64,000 nt of DNA from Thermogemmata fonticola (GCF_013694095.1 NZ_JACEFB010000013.1:1-64000), one strand, 5' to 3'. Counted from the first letter of the stretch, positions 1 to 11,109 are shown. Notes: generated by a model from the letters alone, not told the origin. A program made the numbers and translations.

Positions 1-182
1 AGCGAGTCATACAGCACCTCACGAGAAAGAGATGGGAAGTGGACCACAGACCGTGGTGCTTCACGGTCGATTCCAGGGTACCTAACCTCTTATCTCTCCG
101 CAAGAGGGAAGCCGAAGAAATTGCGACTCGCCGGGAGCACGATAGATTTTTCCTGCATTCCCCGTGGTGTGCCTCACCCTGT

Positions 183-1289
183 TTATTTGTCAAGAGGCCG
201 CAGGAAGACGTTCATGATTTCCAAGCCGGGAATCGGATGGAAAATGATGAGGCCGGCGGCAGACGAGCGAAGGGTTTCCCTCCGCCAGGCGTCCGGTTTG
301 CCAGTAGCGGGTACGCTGAGCGTGGTCTTGTTGCCTGCCACGTCGATCTGCCACTGGCGTTGCTTGGCGGCTGCGGGGAGGCGCCAATCGAAGAGTAGCT
401 CGCACGGGCCGTATTCCTTCCCGCTGGCCAGGGGGGCGTTCCCTTGAGCGACGAGTCGTCCGCCGCTCGTCTTCCAGGTGCCGGCCTCCGCTTTCCAGCC
501 CTCCAAGGTCAGGCCGTTGAAAATGCTGACATGGCCTTGCCAGGATTGGGCCACCTCCTCTGCCTTCGGCTGAGAGCTGGGCAGTTCCTTGATGCGGATA
601 TTCTTGAAGTGGCACTCGGCCCCTTCGCTTTCTAGCGCGAGATACCCCTTGCGCGGGACGCATTGGCTGACCCCAGAGACTTCCTTGCCGTTGACATGCA
701 GCTTGATAGCGCCGTCCTTGGCGATGATCCGGTAGTGATTCCACTCGCCTCCTCCTTTGACCCGTTCCTCGCTCGGTAGGCAACGCATGTAGCCCCGCGG
801 GTGAGGGCGATCCGGCACGCACTTGGCTCCATGAATGGCGAAAACGTCCCCGTGATTCGTCGCCCAATCCACCTTCGGGTAATTGATCAGCACCTGGACT
901 TCGATGCCCCGCGTGTAAGGTGTCCCGACGGCTGGCAGAGGATCGCCCCAGACGAAAATGCCGGAATTGGCAATCTCCTTCTTGTTGACATGCATCCACT
1001 CCACCTCCAGGATGAAGTTCTCATACATGCGTTCGGTCCGCAGAAAGCCGGTCGGCTGGCCTGTGGTGATGATTTCGCCGTTCTTGACATAAAACGTGTC
1101 CGGATGGCAGTTGACGTTGACCCACCCCTGGAGATTTTGGCCGTTGAAGAGCGGGACGAACCCCTCTTCCTCTTGGGAATTCCCTGTCGGGTCCGCTGAG
1201 TTATTTCCCGAAGCCGAAAGGCCCGACGCGAGAAGTGCTGCTAGCAGTGCTGTAAATGCCATCCAACGGATCGAGTGGACTGTGCTCAT
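183..1289 (-). CDS. Secreted DUF1080 (3-keto-disaccharide hydrolase-like) protein
   Basis: A protein of about 368 residues with an N-terminal signal peptide (hydrophobic stretch at about residues 10-25). The phrase FVPLFNGQNLQGW begins the first DUF1080 jelly-roll domain, and FNGLTLEGW at about residue 255 begins a second, shorter half, so two lectin/glucanase-like folds are probably present. DUF1080 proteins are abundant in planctomycetes and are linked to glycan or 3-keto-sugar hydrolysis outside the cytoplasm; the substrate here is unknown. The start was set at the ATG at 1289, which has GAGG seven bases upstream; an in-frame GTG lies two codons earlier. It is divergent from the sulfatase gene that follows, which fits a polysaccharide-degradation theme. 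Confidence 0.85.
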   Translation of the reverse strand: MSTVHSIRWMAFTALLAALLASGLSASGNNSADPTGNSQEEEGFVPLFNGQNLQGWVNVNCHPDTFYVKNGEIITTGQPTGFLRTERMYENFILEVEWMHVNKKEIANSGIFVWGDPLPAVGTPYTRGIEVQVLINYPKVDWATNHGDVFAIHGAKCVPDRPHPRGYMRCLPSEERVKGGGEWNHYRIIAKDGAIKLHVNGKEVSGVSQCVPRKGYLALESEGAECHFKNIRIKELPSSQPKAEEVAQSWQGHVSIFNGLTLEGWKAEAGTWKTSGGRLVAQGNAPLASGKEYGPCELLFDWRLPAAAKQRQWQIDVAGNKTTLSVPATGKPDAWRRETLRSSAAGLIIFHPIPGLEIMNVFLRPLDK

Positions 1290-1395
1290 AATCACGCCTC
1301 AGCAAAGGTGAAAGGGAGGTTTCGATTTTTTCTGGTATCGTCGGGGAAGGATGATAGGATTGTAGCAGGAGGTAAAGGAGGAAGCGAGGGAAAAA

Positions 1396-2904
1396 ATGGC
1401 CAGACAGAAGATGATCCAGTGGGCTGCGGTTTTCGGGCTGTGGGTCTGCACTGGTGCCGAGCTGTCTGCCGCGGAGAGGGAACCACAGGCAGCCGCCCAG
1501 CGCCCGAACGTGCTGTTTATCGCCATCGATGATTTGAATGATTGGGTCGGGCCGTTGGCAGGCCACCCCCAGGTTCAGACTCCCCATCTGGACGCCTTGG
1601 CCCGGCGAGGAGTGACTTTCACCAACGCCCATTGTCAAAGTCCTTTGTGCAATCCAAGCCGTACCAGTGTGTTGACAGGTTTGCGTCCGAGCACGACCGG
1701 GGTTTACGCCCTGGCACCTTGGTTCCGCAGCGACGGCCGCTTCCGAGATCATCCCACCCTTTTCCAGTGGTTCCGGCGGCATGGCTACTGGACGGCTAGC
1801 ACCGGCAAGGTCTTCCATGGAGGTTATCCCCCGCGCGCGGAGCGCCCCCAGGAGGCCGATGAATGGGGGCCGGATGGACGCTTGGCTTCACGGCCCCCGA
1901 AGAAATTCGTCCAGACGCCAGACCCTCACCCCCTCGTCGATTGGGGTATTTTCCCGGAAAAGGACGAAGATTGCTTTGATCATGACATTGCGACCTGGGC
2001 GGCGGACTGGCTGCGTAAGGCGCCCCAGGATAAGCCCTGGTTTCTCGCCGTCGGCTTCCAGCATCCCCACGTTCCCTGCTACGCCCCCAAGAAGTGGTTT
2101 GATCTGTATCCCGAGGATCGCCTGGTCCTGCCGCCTGTGCGGGAGGACGACCGTGCCGACTTGCCCCGGTTCGCCTCCTACTTGCACTGGAAACTGCCGG
2201 AGCCGCGCTGGAAGTGGCTCCAGCAGGCCGGCCAGTGGAAGCCGCTGGTGCGGGCGTATCTGGCGAGTGTCAGTTTCGTCGATCATCAAGTGGGACGGGT
2301 GCTTCAAGCCTTGCAGCAGAGCGGTCAAGCGGAACGAACCCTCGTCGTGCTTTGGAGCGACCACGGCTGGCACTTGGGAGAAAAAGGCATCACCGGCAAA
2401 AACACCCTCTGGGAGCGTTCCACGCGGGTGCCCCTGATTCTGGCAGGACCGGGAGTGGCGGCGGGAGGTCGATGCCAGCGTCCCGTCGAGCTGCTGGATT
2501 TGTATCCGACACTGGCCGAGTCCTGCGGCCTTCCCGTTCCCTCCGCCTTGGAAGGTGTCAGCCTCGTGCCGTTGTTGAAGGACCCCCGCGCTCCGCGGCA
2601 GCGCCCGGCGATCACCACCCACAACCCCGGCAATCATGCTGTGCGCACAGAACGCTGGCGCTACATCCGTTATGCCGATGGCAGCGAGGAATTGTACGAC
2701 GTGCAGGCGGACCCCCACGAATGGCACAACCTCGCCGCCCAGGAACGCTACGAGCCGATCAAGAAGGAATTGGCCCGCTGGCTCCCTCGCAACGATGCCC
2801 CGCCCATGCGGGGAAGTGCCGGCCGGTTGCTCATCGTGGAAAACGGCGTGCCCATTTGGGAAGGACGGCCCATCCGCCCGGACGACCCCTTCCCGGACCA
2901 GTGA
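1396..2904 (+). CDS. Secreted type I sulfatase (iduronate-2-sulfatase-like)
   Basis: A 502-residue protein with a signal peptide at about residues 5-25. The alkaline-phosphatase-like sulfatase fold opens with RPNVLFIAIDDLNDW, whose Asp pair would bind the metal. The core motif C-N-P-S-R at residues 85-89 is the CxPSR signature whose Cys is converted to formylglycine. Later WSDHGWHLGEKG supplies further metal and sulfate-binding residues, and the C-terminal YDVQADPHEWHNLA is typical of this family. The length is usual for iduronate-2-sulfatase-like planctomycete sulfatases. It probably removes sulfate from sulfated polysaccharides in the periplasm or outside the cell. A purine-rich AAAGGAGGAAG lies upstream of the start. 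Confidence 0.93.
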   Translation: MARQKMIQWAAVFGLWVCTGAELSAAEREPQAAAQRPNVLFIAIDDLNDWVGPLAGHPQVQTPHLDALARRGVTFTNAHCQSPLCNPSRTSVLTGLRPSTTGVYALAPWFRSDGRFRDHPTLFQWFRRHGYWTASTGKVFHGGYPPRAERPQEADEWGPDGRLASRPPKKFVQTPDPHPLVDWGIFPEKDEDCFDHDIATWAADWLRKAPQDKPWFLAVGFQHPHVPCYAPKKWFDLYPEDRLVLPPVREDDRADLPRFASYLHWKLPEPRWKWLQQAGQWKPLVRAYLASVSFVDHQVGRVLQALQQSGQAERTLVVLWSDHGWHLGEKGITGKNTLWERSTRVPLILAGPGVAAGGRCQRPVELLDLYPTLAESCGLPVPSALEGVSLVPLLKDPRAPRQRPAITTHNPGNHAVRTERWRYIRYADGSEELYDVQADPHEWHNLAAQERYEPIKKELARWLPRNDAPPMRGSAGRLLIVENGVPIWEGRPIRPDDPFPDQ

Positions 2905-3009
2905 TGCCCAGGAATGCCCCCCGCCCACTGCCCTGGCGGCAGGTGCTCCGCATGACTCATCCTTGGTCCGATGCCTGTCCTTTGTCCGTAAGAAACTGGG
3001 TGGAGACCG

Positions 3010-4014
3010 TCATCCCGGTTTCACCGCGGAAACCTTGACACTGGCGGCGTATTCGTTGACGTCATAGCGGCGGATCAAGGATGCCAGTTCCTTATGAAGT
3101 GACTCGGTGTTGTCAGCCGATAGGCTCTCCTGCCTCTGTTCCGGCCACGTTCCCCCGCAGCAACTCTGACTGGCGGCTATCCAGTCCTCCTCCGTGATGG
3201 ACAACGAGCGTGTTGTGGAAGTACTCTCCCCCGTGGAGGAGCCAGTTGGTGCCGGGGGCTTCTCCGCAGACATAGCCGGCGAGCAGCAGCCGCTTTGACC
3301 CTCCACGAGGGCGTAAGCGTTGAGGTCAGCGCCGCTGTCGAGCACTTGAACCTGGACAAATCCCGCATCTTGCAAAAGCCGGATGTATTCCTCGAAGGTC
3401 AAGGCTCCGGCGATGCAGCCGACCAGGGCGGCAACACTTCGAGCGAGTTCCGGGGGCAGCGGCCGCTTCAGGGCGATGTCGGAGACGGCAATCCGGCCGC
3501 CCGGCTTGAGCACGCGATACATCTCCCGGAAAGCCGCCGCTTTGTCCGGCACCAGGTTGATGACGCAATTGGAGATGAGGCAATCCGCGGAGGCGTCGGG
3601 CAAGGGCAGGGCATCCAGGGTGGCCTGATAGAAGGCCACGTTTTCTAGTCCCACCCGAGCGGCATTGCGCCGGGCACGCTCGATCATCTCCGGGGTCATG
3701 TCAATCCCGATGGCCTTCCCCGTCGGTCCGACTTTGCGAGCCGCCAGGAGCACATCAATGCCGCCGCCGCAGCCCAAATCGACCACCACCTCTCCTGCCT
3801 TCAGATTGGCCAAGGCGGTTGGGTTGCCGCAGCCCAGCGCCATGTTCGCCTCCGCCGGCAGTTGCGCCAATTCCTCTGCGGAATAGCCGAACGCTTGGGC
3901 GGCTTCCTTCACCCCCGCTGTCTCTTGAGTGATGCCGCTGCTCGCCACAGCCGCATACTTTTGCCGCACGATGTCGGTGAGAGAGGTTTCGGACACGACA
4001 ATGCACCTCGCCAC
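3010..4014 (-). CDS. arsM: Arsenite methyltransferase, ArsM type
   Basis: A SAM-dependent class I methyltransferase of about 334 residues. The SAM motif [16 protein letters not shown] is followed by [13 protein letters not shown]. Cysteines match the As(III)-binding set of the family: C in [10 protein letters not shown] in [11 protein letters not shown] and C in VGCIAGAL. The tail carries two CC pairs (GCCSP and SCCGG) and ends with the family-typical NEYAASVKV. The enzyme methylates trivalent arsenic to volatile or less retained species. Annotated from a GTG at 4014; a second GTG at 3996 with a closer SD-like GCGAGGTG is equally possible. No ArsR, arsenate reductase or arsenic pump lies next to it. 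Confidence 0.9.
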   Translation of the reverse strand: MARCIVVSETSLTDIVRQKYAAVASSGITQETAGVKEAAQAFGYSAEELAQLPAEANMALGCGNPTALANLKAGEVVVDLGCGGGIDVLLAARKVGPTGKAIGIDMTPEMIERARRNAARVGLENVAFYQATLDALPLPDASADCLISNCVINLVPDKAAAFREMYRVLKPGGRIAVSDIALKRPLPPELARSVAALVGCIAGALTFEEYIRLLQDAGFVQVQVLDSGADLNAYALVEGQSGCCSPAMSAEKPPAPTGSSTGESTSTTRSLSITEEDWIAASQSCCGGTWPEQRQESLSADNTESLHKELASLIRRYDVNEYAASVKVSAVKPG

Positions 4015-4238
4015 GATAGCCCTTTGACTAGCAACACAACCTTCATTCTATGTTCCGAGGTTCAGGGATACGAGCGTTGCGGCATGAATCCGGCGCCATC
4101 CAGGTGGTCGACCTGGTACGATGGGATGGCTTTGCAGCACTGCTTCCCGGATGCGAACGTGTGCCCATCCCGTTGGACTGCCTCCCCTGGGGTAACCTGA
4201 GGCGATAGGCCGGCGTGCGATCTGCCGCAGGCAGCATG

Positions 4239-7200
4239 TCAGAAGGCGTGCTGAATGCCGAACCAGATTTGCCACGGCGTTGCGGCATTGAGGGTCTTGG
4301 CCACATCCAGGCGCAATAAGGCCCGTTCGATGAAACTGAAGACGGCCAGATCGAGGCGCAAGCCCACCCCAAGAGCGTGAGCCACATTCCCGATTCGCCG
4401 CCCATCGACGTAAATGGCTCCCACATCATAAAAGGTGGCAAGCCACAAGTTGCGGCCCCCGAAGATATGATCCAGAATATCCCACTCCACCTCTCGGACC
4501 AAGGGCAGGCGTAGCTCGACATTGGCTACCCAAGCCGCGCTGCCTTGCCGTTCAGCTAGATCGAAGCCGCGGAACAACGTTCCCCCGCCCAGTGCGAAGA
4601 AACGCCCTTCATCGGGGAAGGCACCGAGCAAGACCAGGCGTGTGGCGAACCGGGTGTGTCCCAGGGGTCCCCAATCGTCACGCCCCAAAGAGCGCACGGC
4701 GGCCAATTCCAGGCGTCCTTGAGTCGTGCCGCGCCAGCCTTGAACATCGGCCGAACCGCCCCCTGCGAGCAGGTCCACCCAGATACCGCCCTCTGGGTCC
4801 CAATAGGGAGTGTACATGTTCCACCGGTAATGATAGCCACCCAGGATCATATGATTCCAACGGATGCCATCCGAAGAACGTGAATAAGGGAGGAAGTTAT
4901 CCTGATAAGTTGTAAATACTTCCTGATACATCATGGGAGGTAAATAGAGACTGGAAGTGGGCAGAAGGACGTGGCGAACATAAAGCACGCCGCGATGGGG
5001 GCCGCCTGCTCCGGCGAGCCGATCCCAAGGTGCGACGACTTGGTCGCGGAGCCGTCCCCACGGTCCGGCAATCCGCCACTCCCAATTCCCGCCGATTTGC
5101 CAGTGATTTCCAAGAACTGCGGCATCGGCACCGAGAACGACATCCTGAAAATCCGAGCGGTAGGCCAAATAGGTACCGGCTTGGTAGTGCTCTGGGCGGT
5201 TCAGGCCAGCCCGCAGCCCGACCATCGTCGTACGCGTGTACCACGGATCATTGTAGGATGGTCCCCACACCCATGGGCCAATAATAATGTTGAGACGATC
5301 GTAATTCATTGTGAAGTTGGTCTCGTCCAATATCGTGTAAAGTGGTGTGAGGCGAATGTGCGGTTGGGATTTCCACACATTATTTGCTGGCTCGGCATCG
5401 AGCAGCACGCGATCCGGGTCCAGGACGGCTTGTACCGGAGCGGAAGGGGCCAAAATCTCCACCTGCCAGCGCTTATCTCCCAGGTAATGGACAGTCGCTT
5501 GACATTCCGGGAGCTGGATCGGCTCGGTGGTAAAACCGACGGGGATGCGGTGTTGAGAGCCGTCGGCGAAGAGCACCGCGAGGAGCGTGGGTTCGGTGAT
5601 CTCCCGATTTTGCCGGACGATGATGCGCACGGGCGGATGGGCACTCGTTCGAGGCCGAAAAATCCGCGGTATAGCCGCCGGGTGCTCAACGCCCTCAATC
5701 TGCCAGTCGGTCAGTTCCGTGCCGTAGACCCAGCGCTGGAAGAACTCGCCCCAGTCCCGGCCCGTGTATTGTTCCAGCTCCCGCCGCAGGTCCCGCACTT
5801 GAAGAATGCGCCAGCGATATTTGAGGGCCAAGTGTCGGATGAAGTCGTGGAAGGCCGGCTCGCCCAGGCGGGCTTCGATCATGCTGAAGACTTTCGAGCC
5901 GCGGTCGTAGGCGCCGGTGAATAGGCCGAACAGATTCTCGTAAGCAGGCAAGTTTTGGGCCGCCGGGTGCATCTCGCCATTACGGATGGCATAGTACAGT
6001 CCGCTGTAGCGGTAGTTTTCCCGGTGGATATTCGGCAGCCAGCGGAACCCCCGCGGCCATTCCAGCATCGGATTATTCCGGCCATGCTTGTGATCGAGCA
6101 AGCGGTGGGTGAAGTGCACCGCCGCCCCCTCATCCATAAATGGTTCTGCGTAACCGTTGGTGCCGATCAGGTTATACCACCACTGGTGGCAGGTCTCGTG
6201 AGAAACCAGGTATTCGACGTATCCGCGGGCCAGATGCGGCATGGCGAAAACCCGCTCATCGATCATGATCAGCCCTGCACATTCGTTGCCATTCCAGCCG
6301 AAGTAGGACTCCACAATCGTGAACTGGTCATATGGGTAATCCCCAAACCAGCGGGAAAAGATGGGCAGGGCTTCGGCGGCGATACGGAGGATTTCTAAGG
6401 CGTAAAATTCGTGCTCCGGGAAGGCATAGCAGCGCAGTTGCACGGTGCGCCCCGATGGGAGGGCCGTTGTGGCGGTGAATTCCCGAAAGCGGCGTGAGCA
6501 GAGGATGGCAAAATCCCGGCCGACGAACGGATGGAGGTGGACACGGCGGCGGCCATCGCCGAGCCGCTCGTCCCGCAGCACAGACGCTGGGACGGCCAGG
6601 ACTTCTTCCTCCGGCAATGTGATCGTGGCGTGAAAGATGCCCGCTTCGTTGAACCACGGTTGATGCCAGGGGACAAACGGCATCGGCTTCCAGCCATCGC
6701 TGTCGCAGTAAGCTAGGAGCGGCAGGGCGTTGGTCAAATAGGCCACCCCTTTCCAGTGACCCAAGCGCCCCTGTTTGTTCGGCAGATAATACGAGCAGTG
6801 GAGAACGACCGTGACTGACTCGCCCGGTGCGAGGGGGCGGGGGAGGAACACCCGCAGAGCTGTCACATTATCGGCATCGAAGCGGAAAGAGAGAGGTTGA
6901 TCATAGACGTCCTTGCCCTGTTGCAGGAGCCGCACGGATTGGACGACGCCAAAGCGCCCGCAGCGGTCGATTCCCAGTGATGGTTGCAAGCGGAGCATCT
7001 CCAGCGTCTTGGCCAAATGGATATAGTCTCCCTGGGGGACGCGATAGTGCGGATAGAAATTGAATGCCAGATGATCGAGGGGGAAGGGGGTGGTGTTGCT
7101 CCACGTCACGTGCAGGGTCAGTTGGGCCGTGTGCTTGTGGGTATCCAGAACGAGATCGAAGCGATAACGGGGGAGATGAGCGGGCAGAGGCGGCGAGGCG

Positions 7201-7370
7201 GACGCGGGGGCCTTTTCTTCGGCTGACAAGGCCTGTTTTGGGGCCAACAGGCAGGGGTAGAAGGCGGGCGATAGCCAAGCCGCGAAGGAGCCAAGGAAGA
7301 TAGCCAGCCAGCCCCACCGTTTACCGCAAACATTGCGGGATGACCCGGTGTCCGGCGTCAGCCAACGCAT
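4239..7370 (-). CDS. M1-type zinc metallopeptidase fused to an Omp85-like outer-membrane barrel
   Basis: About 1043 residues from the ATG at 7370, which puts a hydrophobic export segment near the N-terminus; the reading frame is open to 7493. The N-terminal two-thirds resembles M1 aminopeptidases. The zinc site H-E-T-C-H is at residues 391-395, with the third ligand Glu in DEGAA 19 residues later. The usual GAMEN exopeptidase motif is replaced by NGNECAGL. The last third (about residues 700-1043) is rich in alternating aromatic beta-strands, contains GGGTLFRGF, which resembles the Omp85 RGF/Y loop motif, and ends in Phe, as proteins assembled by BAM often do. This suggests a peptidase anchored in the outer membrane through its own barrel. 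It lies downstream of the Trm112-like gene. The peptidase call is firm; the barrel is inferred. Confidence 0.82.
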   Translation of the reverse strand: MRWLTPDTGSSRNVCGKRWGWLAIFLGSFAAWLSPAFYPCLLAPKQALSAEEKAPASASPPLPAHLPRYRFDLVLDTHKHTAQLTLHVTWSNTTPFPLDHLAFNFYPHYRVPQGDYIHLAKTLEMLRLQPSLGIDRCGRFGVVQSVRLLQQGKDVYDQPLSFRFDADNVTALRVFLPRPLAPGESVTVVLHCSYYLPNKQGRLGHWKGVAYLTNALPLLAYCDSDGWKPMPFVPWHQPWFNEAGIFHATITLPEEEVLAVPASVLRDERLGDGRRRVHLHPFVGRDFAILCSRRFREFTATTALPSGRTVQLRCYAFPEHEFYALEILRIAAEALPIFSRWFGDYPYDQFTIVESYFGWNGNECAGLIMIDERVFAMPHLARGYVEYLVSHETCHQWWYNLIGTNGYAEPFMDEGAAVHFTHRLLDHKHGRNNPMLEWPRGFRWLPNIHRENYRYSGLYYAIRNGEMHPAAQNLPAYENLFGLFTGAYDRGSKVFSMIEARLGEPAFHDFIRHLALKYRWRILQVRDLRRELEQYTGRDWGEFFQRWVYGTELTDWQIEGVEHPAAIPRIFRPRTSAHPPVRIIVRQNREITEPTLLAVLFADGSQHRIPVGFTTEPIQLPECQATVHYLGDKRWQVEILAPSAPVQAVLDPDRVLLDAEPANNVWKSQPHIRLTPLYTILDETNFTMNYDRLNIIIGPWVWGPSYNDPWYTRTTMVGLRAGLNRPEHYQAGTYLAYRSDFQDVVLGADAAVLGNHWQIGGNWEWRIAGPWGRLRDQVVAPWDRLAGAGGPHRGVLYVRHVLLPTSSLYLPPMMYQEVFTTYQDNFLPYSRSSDGIRWNHMILGGYHYRWNMYTPYWDPEGGIWVDLLAGGGSADVQGWRGTTQGRLELAAVRSLGRDDWGPLGHTRFATRLVLLGAFPDEGRFFALGGGTLFRGFDLAERQGSAAWVANVELRLPLVREVEWDILDHIFGGRNLWLATFYDVGAIYVDGRRIGNVAHALGVGLRLDLAVFSFIERALLRLDVAKTLNAATPWQIWFGIQHAF

Positions 7371-7615
7371 ATCTGTTCCCGCAGGAGGCATAGTACCAGG
7401 GTCTCGGGGGTTCAGGTCCGAGGCACCGTGTGGTTCCGAGAGTTTTCCCCCGGCGGAGGGCATAGCAAGGGTGCATCGCCAATGCCAGAGCAATTGCGGG
7501 AAGCGCTGCTAAGAACAGGGGAGGGACCCGATAGGTCACGCGAGGAAAGGGGGGTAGACGGTTATCCGACGGGCCGGCGGATGGGGAGGATGACGGGGAA
7601 AGAGGCACGTTACAT

Positions 7616-7855
7616 TCAGGAAGGCATCGGTGACGGCGGGGACGACGGGGGCAGGTGGCGAGGGGGGAGTTGATCGGGATGGCGGACGCCTTCGGGCAGG
7701 ATGGCGTCGCGGGGCACCAGGACAGGAATCCCATTACGGATGGGGAAGCGTGCGGCACAGGCGGGGCAGAGGAGGGCGTCCTCCGCGCGCTGAAGAGGGG
7801 TTTGGCGGTGGGGGTCGAAAGGACAGCGAAGGTAGGGGAGAATCTGGTCGATCAT
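7616..7855 (-). CDS. Trm112-like small zinc-binding protein
   Basis: A 79-residue protein resembling the Trm112/UPF0434 family. It begins with LPYLRCPFD and has LLCPACAARFPIRNGIPVLVP, where the second Cys pair and the RNGIPVL stretch match the family closely. The first pair is reduced to one Cys (C-P-F-D), so only three of the four usual zinc ligands are visible. The C-terminal tail is rich in Pro and Ser and probably disordered. Trm112 proteins stabilise SAM methyltransferases acting on tRNA, rRNA or release factors. It lies downstream of the 16S terminator on the same strand, with the peptidase-barrel gene after it. Confidence 0.72.
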   Translation of the reverse strand: MIDQILPYLRCPFDPHRQTPLQRAEDALLCPACAARFPIRNGIPVLVPRDAILPEGVRHPDQLPPRHLPPSSPPSPMPS

Positions 7856-7956
7856 GGGGCATTTCCCGTGAAGTAGGGAGAATGTTTGCTCTCGGTGGCG
7901 GAGGTAGAGGGAGATTTAGGGGGGGAGGTGGGATGTAACAAGGGACGCGTGGAAAG

Positions 7957-7988
7957 AAAAAAGCCCCTGATGGGTGAGCATCAGGGGC
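7957..7988 (-). terminator. Intrinsic terminator of the 16S rRNA unit
   Basis: On the minus strand a perfect 9-bp stem (GCCCCTGAT paired with ATCAGGGGC, eight-base loop) is followed directly by six T residues. It lies about 75 bases beyond the 16S 3' end, so transcription of the rRNA unit should stop before the Trm112-like gene. Confidence 0.88.
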
Positions 7989-8061
7989 GGGAATATCTTT
8001 GCAAGGTGGTGAGGCCCTGTGGGGGTTGGGTGACATGATTTGGAGTGGTCAACATCCTTAG

Positions 8062-9569
<1,508 letters not shown>

Positions 9570-9758
9570 TTTTTTCGCTCCGCCTTGCAGCGGATCACTT
9601 TTGAGAGTTTGGCCGTTGTTCGGCTTGACTCATCCGCTTGGCCTAGTCTGCCCCGGCAACCCTTACGGATTGCAGGCGGCTTCCGAGGGCCGAGGTTTGG
9701 GTCACGCCTGAACAATCGGCGATGAACCCAACCTCCTCATTCAGGGCATCTCACCAAC

Positions 9759-9771
9759 TTGTCAAAGATCA
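9759..9771 (-). promoter_or_regulatory. boxA-like antitermination element in the 16S leader
   Basis: The minus strand reads TGATCTTTGACAA inside the transcribed leader, about 55 bases after the predicted start and 190 bases before mature 16S. It resembles rrn boxA elements (TGCTCTTTAACAA in E. coli), which load NusB/NusE and protect rRNA transcription from Rho. Confidence 0.6.
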
Positions 9772-9831
9772 CACGATGACCTCATTGGTCCCGTCATCGT
9801 TCGCGGCCTGCTCGCCGCTTTGGGTGAAGAA

Positions 9832-9860
9832 ATACTAATCATGACCGCGGTGCGTGTCAA
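9832..9860 (-). promoter_or_regulatory. Strong sigma-70-type promoter of the 16S gene
   Basis: The minus strand has a perfect -35 TTGACA (9855-9860), a 17-base spacer and a -10 TAGTAT (9832-9837). The predicted start near 9825 gives a leader of about 255 bases before mature 16S. Confidence 0.8.
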
Positions 9861-10268
9861 CTCTCCTGCCCCATTTTTTTCGGCAGCACTGCGTAATCTC
9901 TTGAAAAATAAACGTTTGCAGTGTGAAAAAAATTTGGAGGCCGGAGGAACGGACAGCTCTTTTTCCCGCGGGGTAGGCTGACTTGGAGGTCTTTTTCGCC
10001 GGATTTTAGCCGGGTACACCTGCCGGATTCGATTTGCCATTATCCAACTTTTTCCCCGGATCAATGAGCAGTGCCCAGCCATCGTAGGAAAGGCCCCAGG
10101 ACAGGTTGGGCTTGGCTTACGCGCTTCGATGAAGACACGTAGGCAGGCGGTGAGCGACCCCTCGTGGAGGAGGAAAGTCACTTTGGCGGAGTAAGGAAAA
10201 AGCTCGTGGGTCCATTTCGGTGTGGAGTGATACAATAAGCCTAATCGCCGGTGGAGAGGATGGCGGTC

Positions 10269-11045
10269 ATGGCGAAACCAGCAGCACTCATTTTGCGCGC
10301 TCCTGGAACCAATTGCGATTGCGAGGTTCAGACGGCATTTGAGCTTCTGGGCGTGCGCGCGGATCGGGTCCACCTCAATGCCCTGTGCGAGCAGCCCCGC
10401 CTGTTGCGGCGCTACCACATTTTGGTGCTTCCCGGCGGCTTTTCGTATGGGGATGACATCGGTGCGGGGAAAGTCCAGGCTCTGTATTTCCAGCATTACT
10501 TGAGCGACGCCTTACGGCAATTCCGGGATGAGGAAAAGCTGATCTTAGGGATTTGCAACGGCTTTCAGGTGTTGCTCAAGGCGGGACTTTTGGTGCCGCC
10601 GGATGAGGAAGGCCCCTTGGCGACGCTGACCCTCAACGATTCGGGGCATTACGAGGATCGCTGGGTCCATTTACAGGTGACCTCCCGCAAGTGTCCGTTT
10701 TTGGAGGGGATCGAGCGGCTTTATGTCCCTGTTGGTCATGCGGAGGGGAAGTTCCTCTGCCGGCAGGAGTGGATCGCTCGCGGTCTGGAGCAGGCGGGGC
10801 AAGTGGTGCTGCGGTATGTGGATGCCGCGGGACAGCGGGGCGGTTACCCGATCAATCCCAACGGTTCCCAGAACGACATTGCCGGACTGTGCGATGCCAC
10901 GGGCCGAGTGCTGGGAATGATGCCCCATCCAGATCGGCATCTCTTCCCGACTCAGCATCCGCAATGGACGCGGCGCGGGTTGGCAGAAGAGGGGGAAGGA
11001 TTGAGCATCTTTCGCAACGCCGTCCGGTTCTTCGAGCGGAATTGA
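10269..11045 (+). CDS. purQ: Phosphoribosylformylglycinamidine synthase, glutaminase subunit
   Basis: A 258-residue class I glutamine amidotransferase. The N-terminus LILRAPGTNCDCE matches PurQ. GGFSYGDDIGAGKV precedes the nucleophile Cys96 in GICNGFQVLLKAG. GHAEGKF and MMPHPDRHLFP, containing the catalytic His region, close the active site. PurQ supplies ammonia to PurL (with PurS) for the fourth step of purine synthesis in the cytoplasm. The start is the ATG at 10269 because GGAGAGG lies nine bases upstream; in-frame GTG and ATG codons at 10251 and 10260 overlap that SD. No purL or purS is adjacent. Confidence 0.95.
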   Translation: MAKPAALILRAPGTNCDCEVQTAFELLGVRADRVHLNALCEQPRLLRRYHILVLPGGFSYGDDIGAGKVQALYFQHYLSDALRQFRDEEKLILGICNGFQVLLKAGLLVPPDEEGPLATLTLNDSGHYEDRWVHLQVTSRKCPFLEGIERLYVPVGHAEGKFLCRQEWIARGLEQAGQVVLRYVDAAGQRGGYPINPNGSQNDIAGLCDATGRVLGMMPHPDRHLFPTQHPQWTRRGLAEEGEGLSIFRNAVRFFERN

Positions 11046-11109
11046 AAACGATGAGCACTCCGAACAGCCTGATTCCTCTCTGAAGGGTTTCTACGGAAAT
11101 CGGGGCGGC

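Larger units (their letters stand above)
9570..10268. other. Divergent intergenic region between 16S and purQ
   Basis: No gene is supported here. On the minus strand it holds the 16S promoter, leader and boxA-like element. On the plus strand TGATACAAT at 10228-10236 is a candidate extended -10 for purQ, without a recognisable -35 box, and GGAGAGG at 10253-10259 is its SD site. The remaining stretch at about 9870-10220 shows nothing I can name. Confidence 0.6.

Noticed and set aside
9762-10496. 244-codon ORF on the minus strand
   Set aside because: Runs through the 16S promoter and antisense to purQ; the residues have no family-like pattern.
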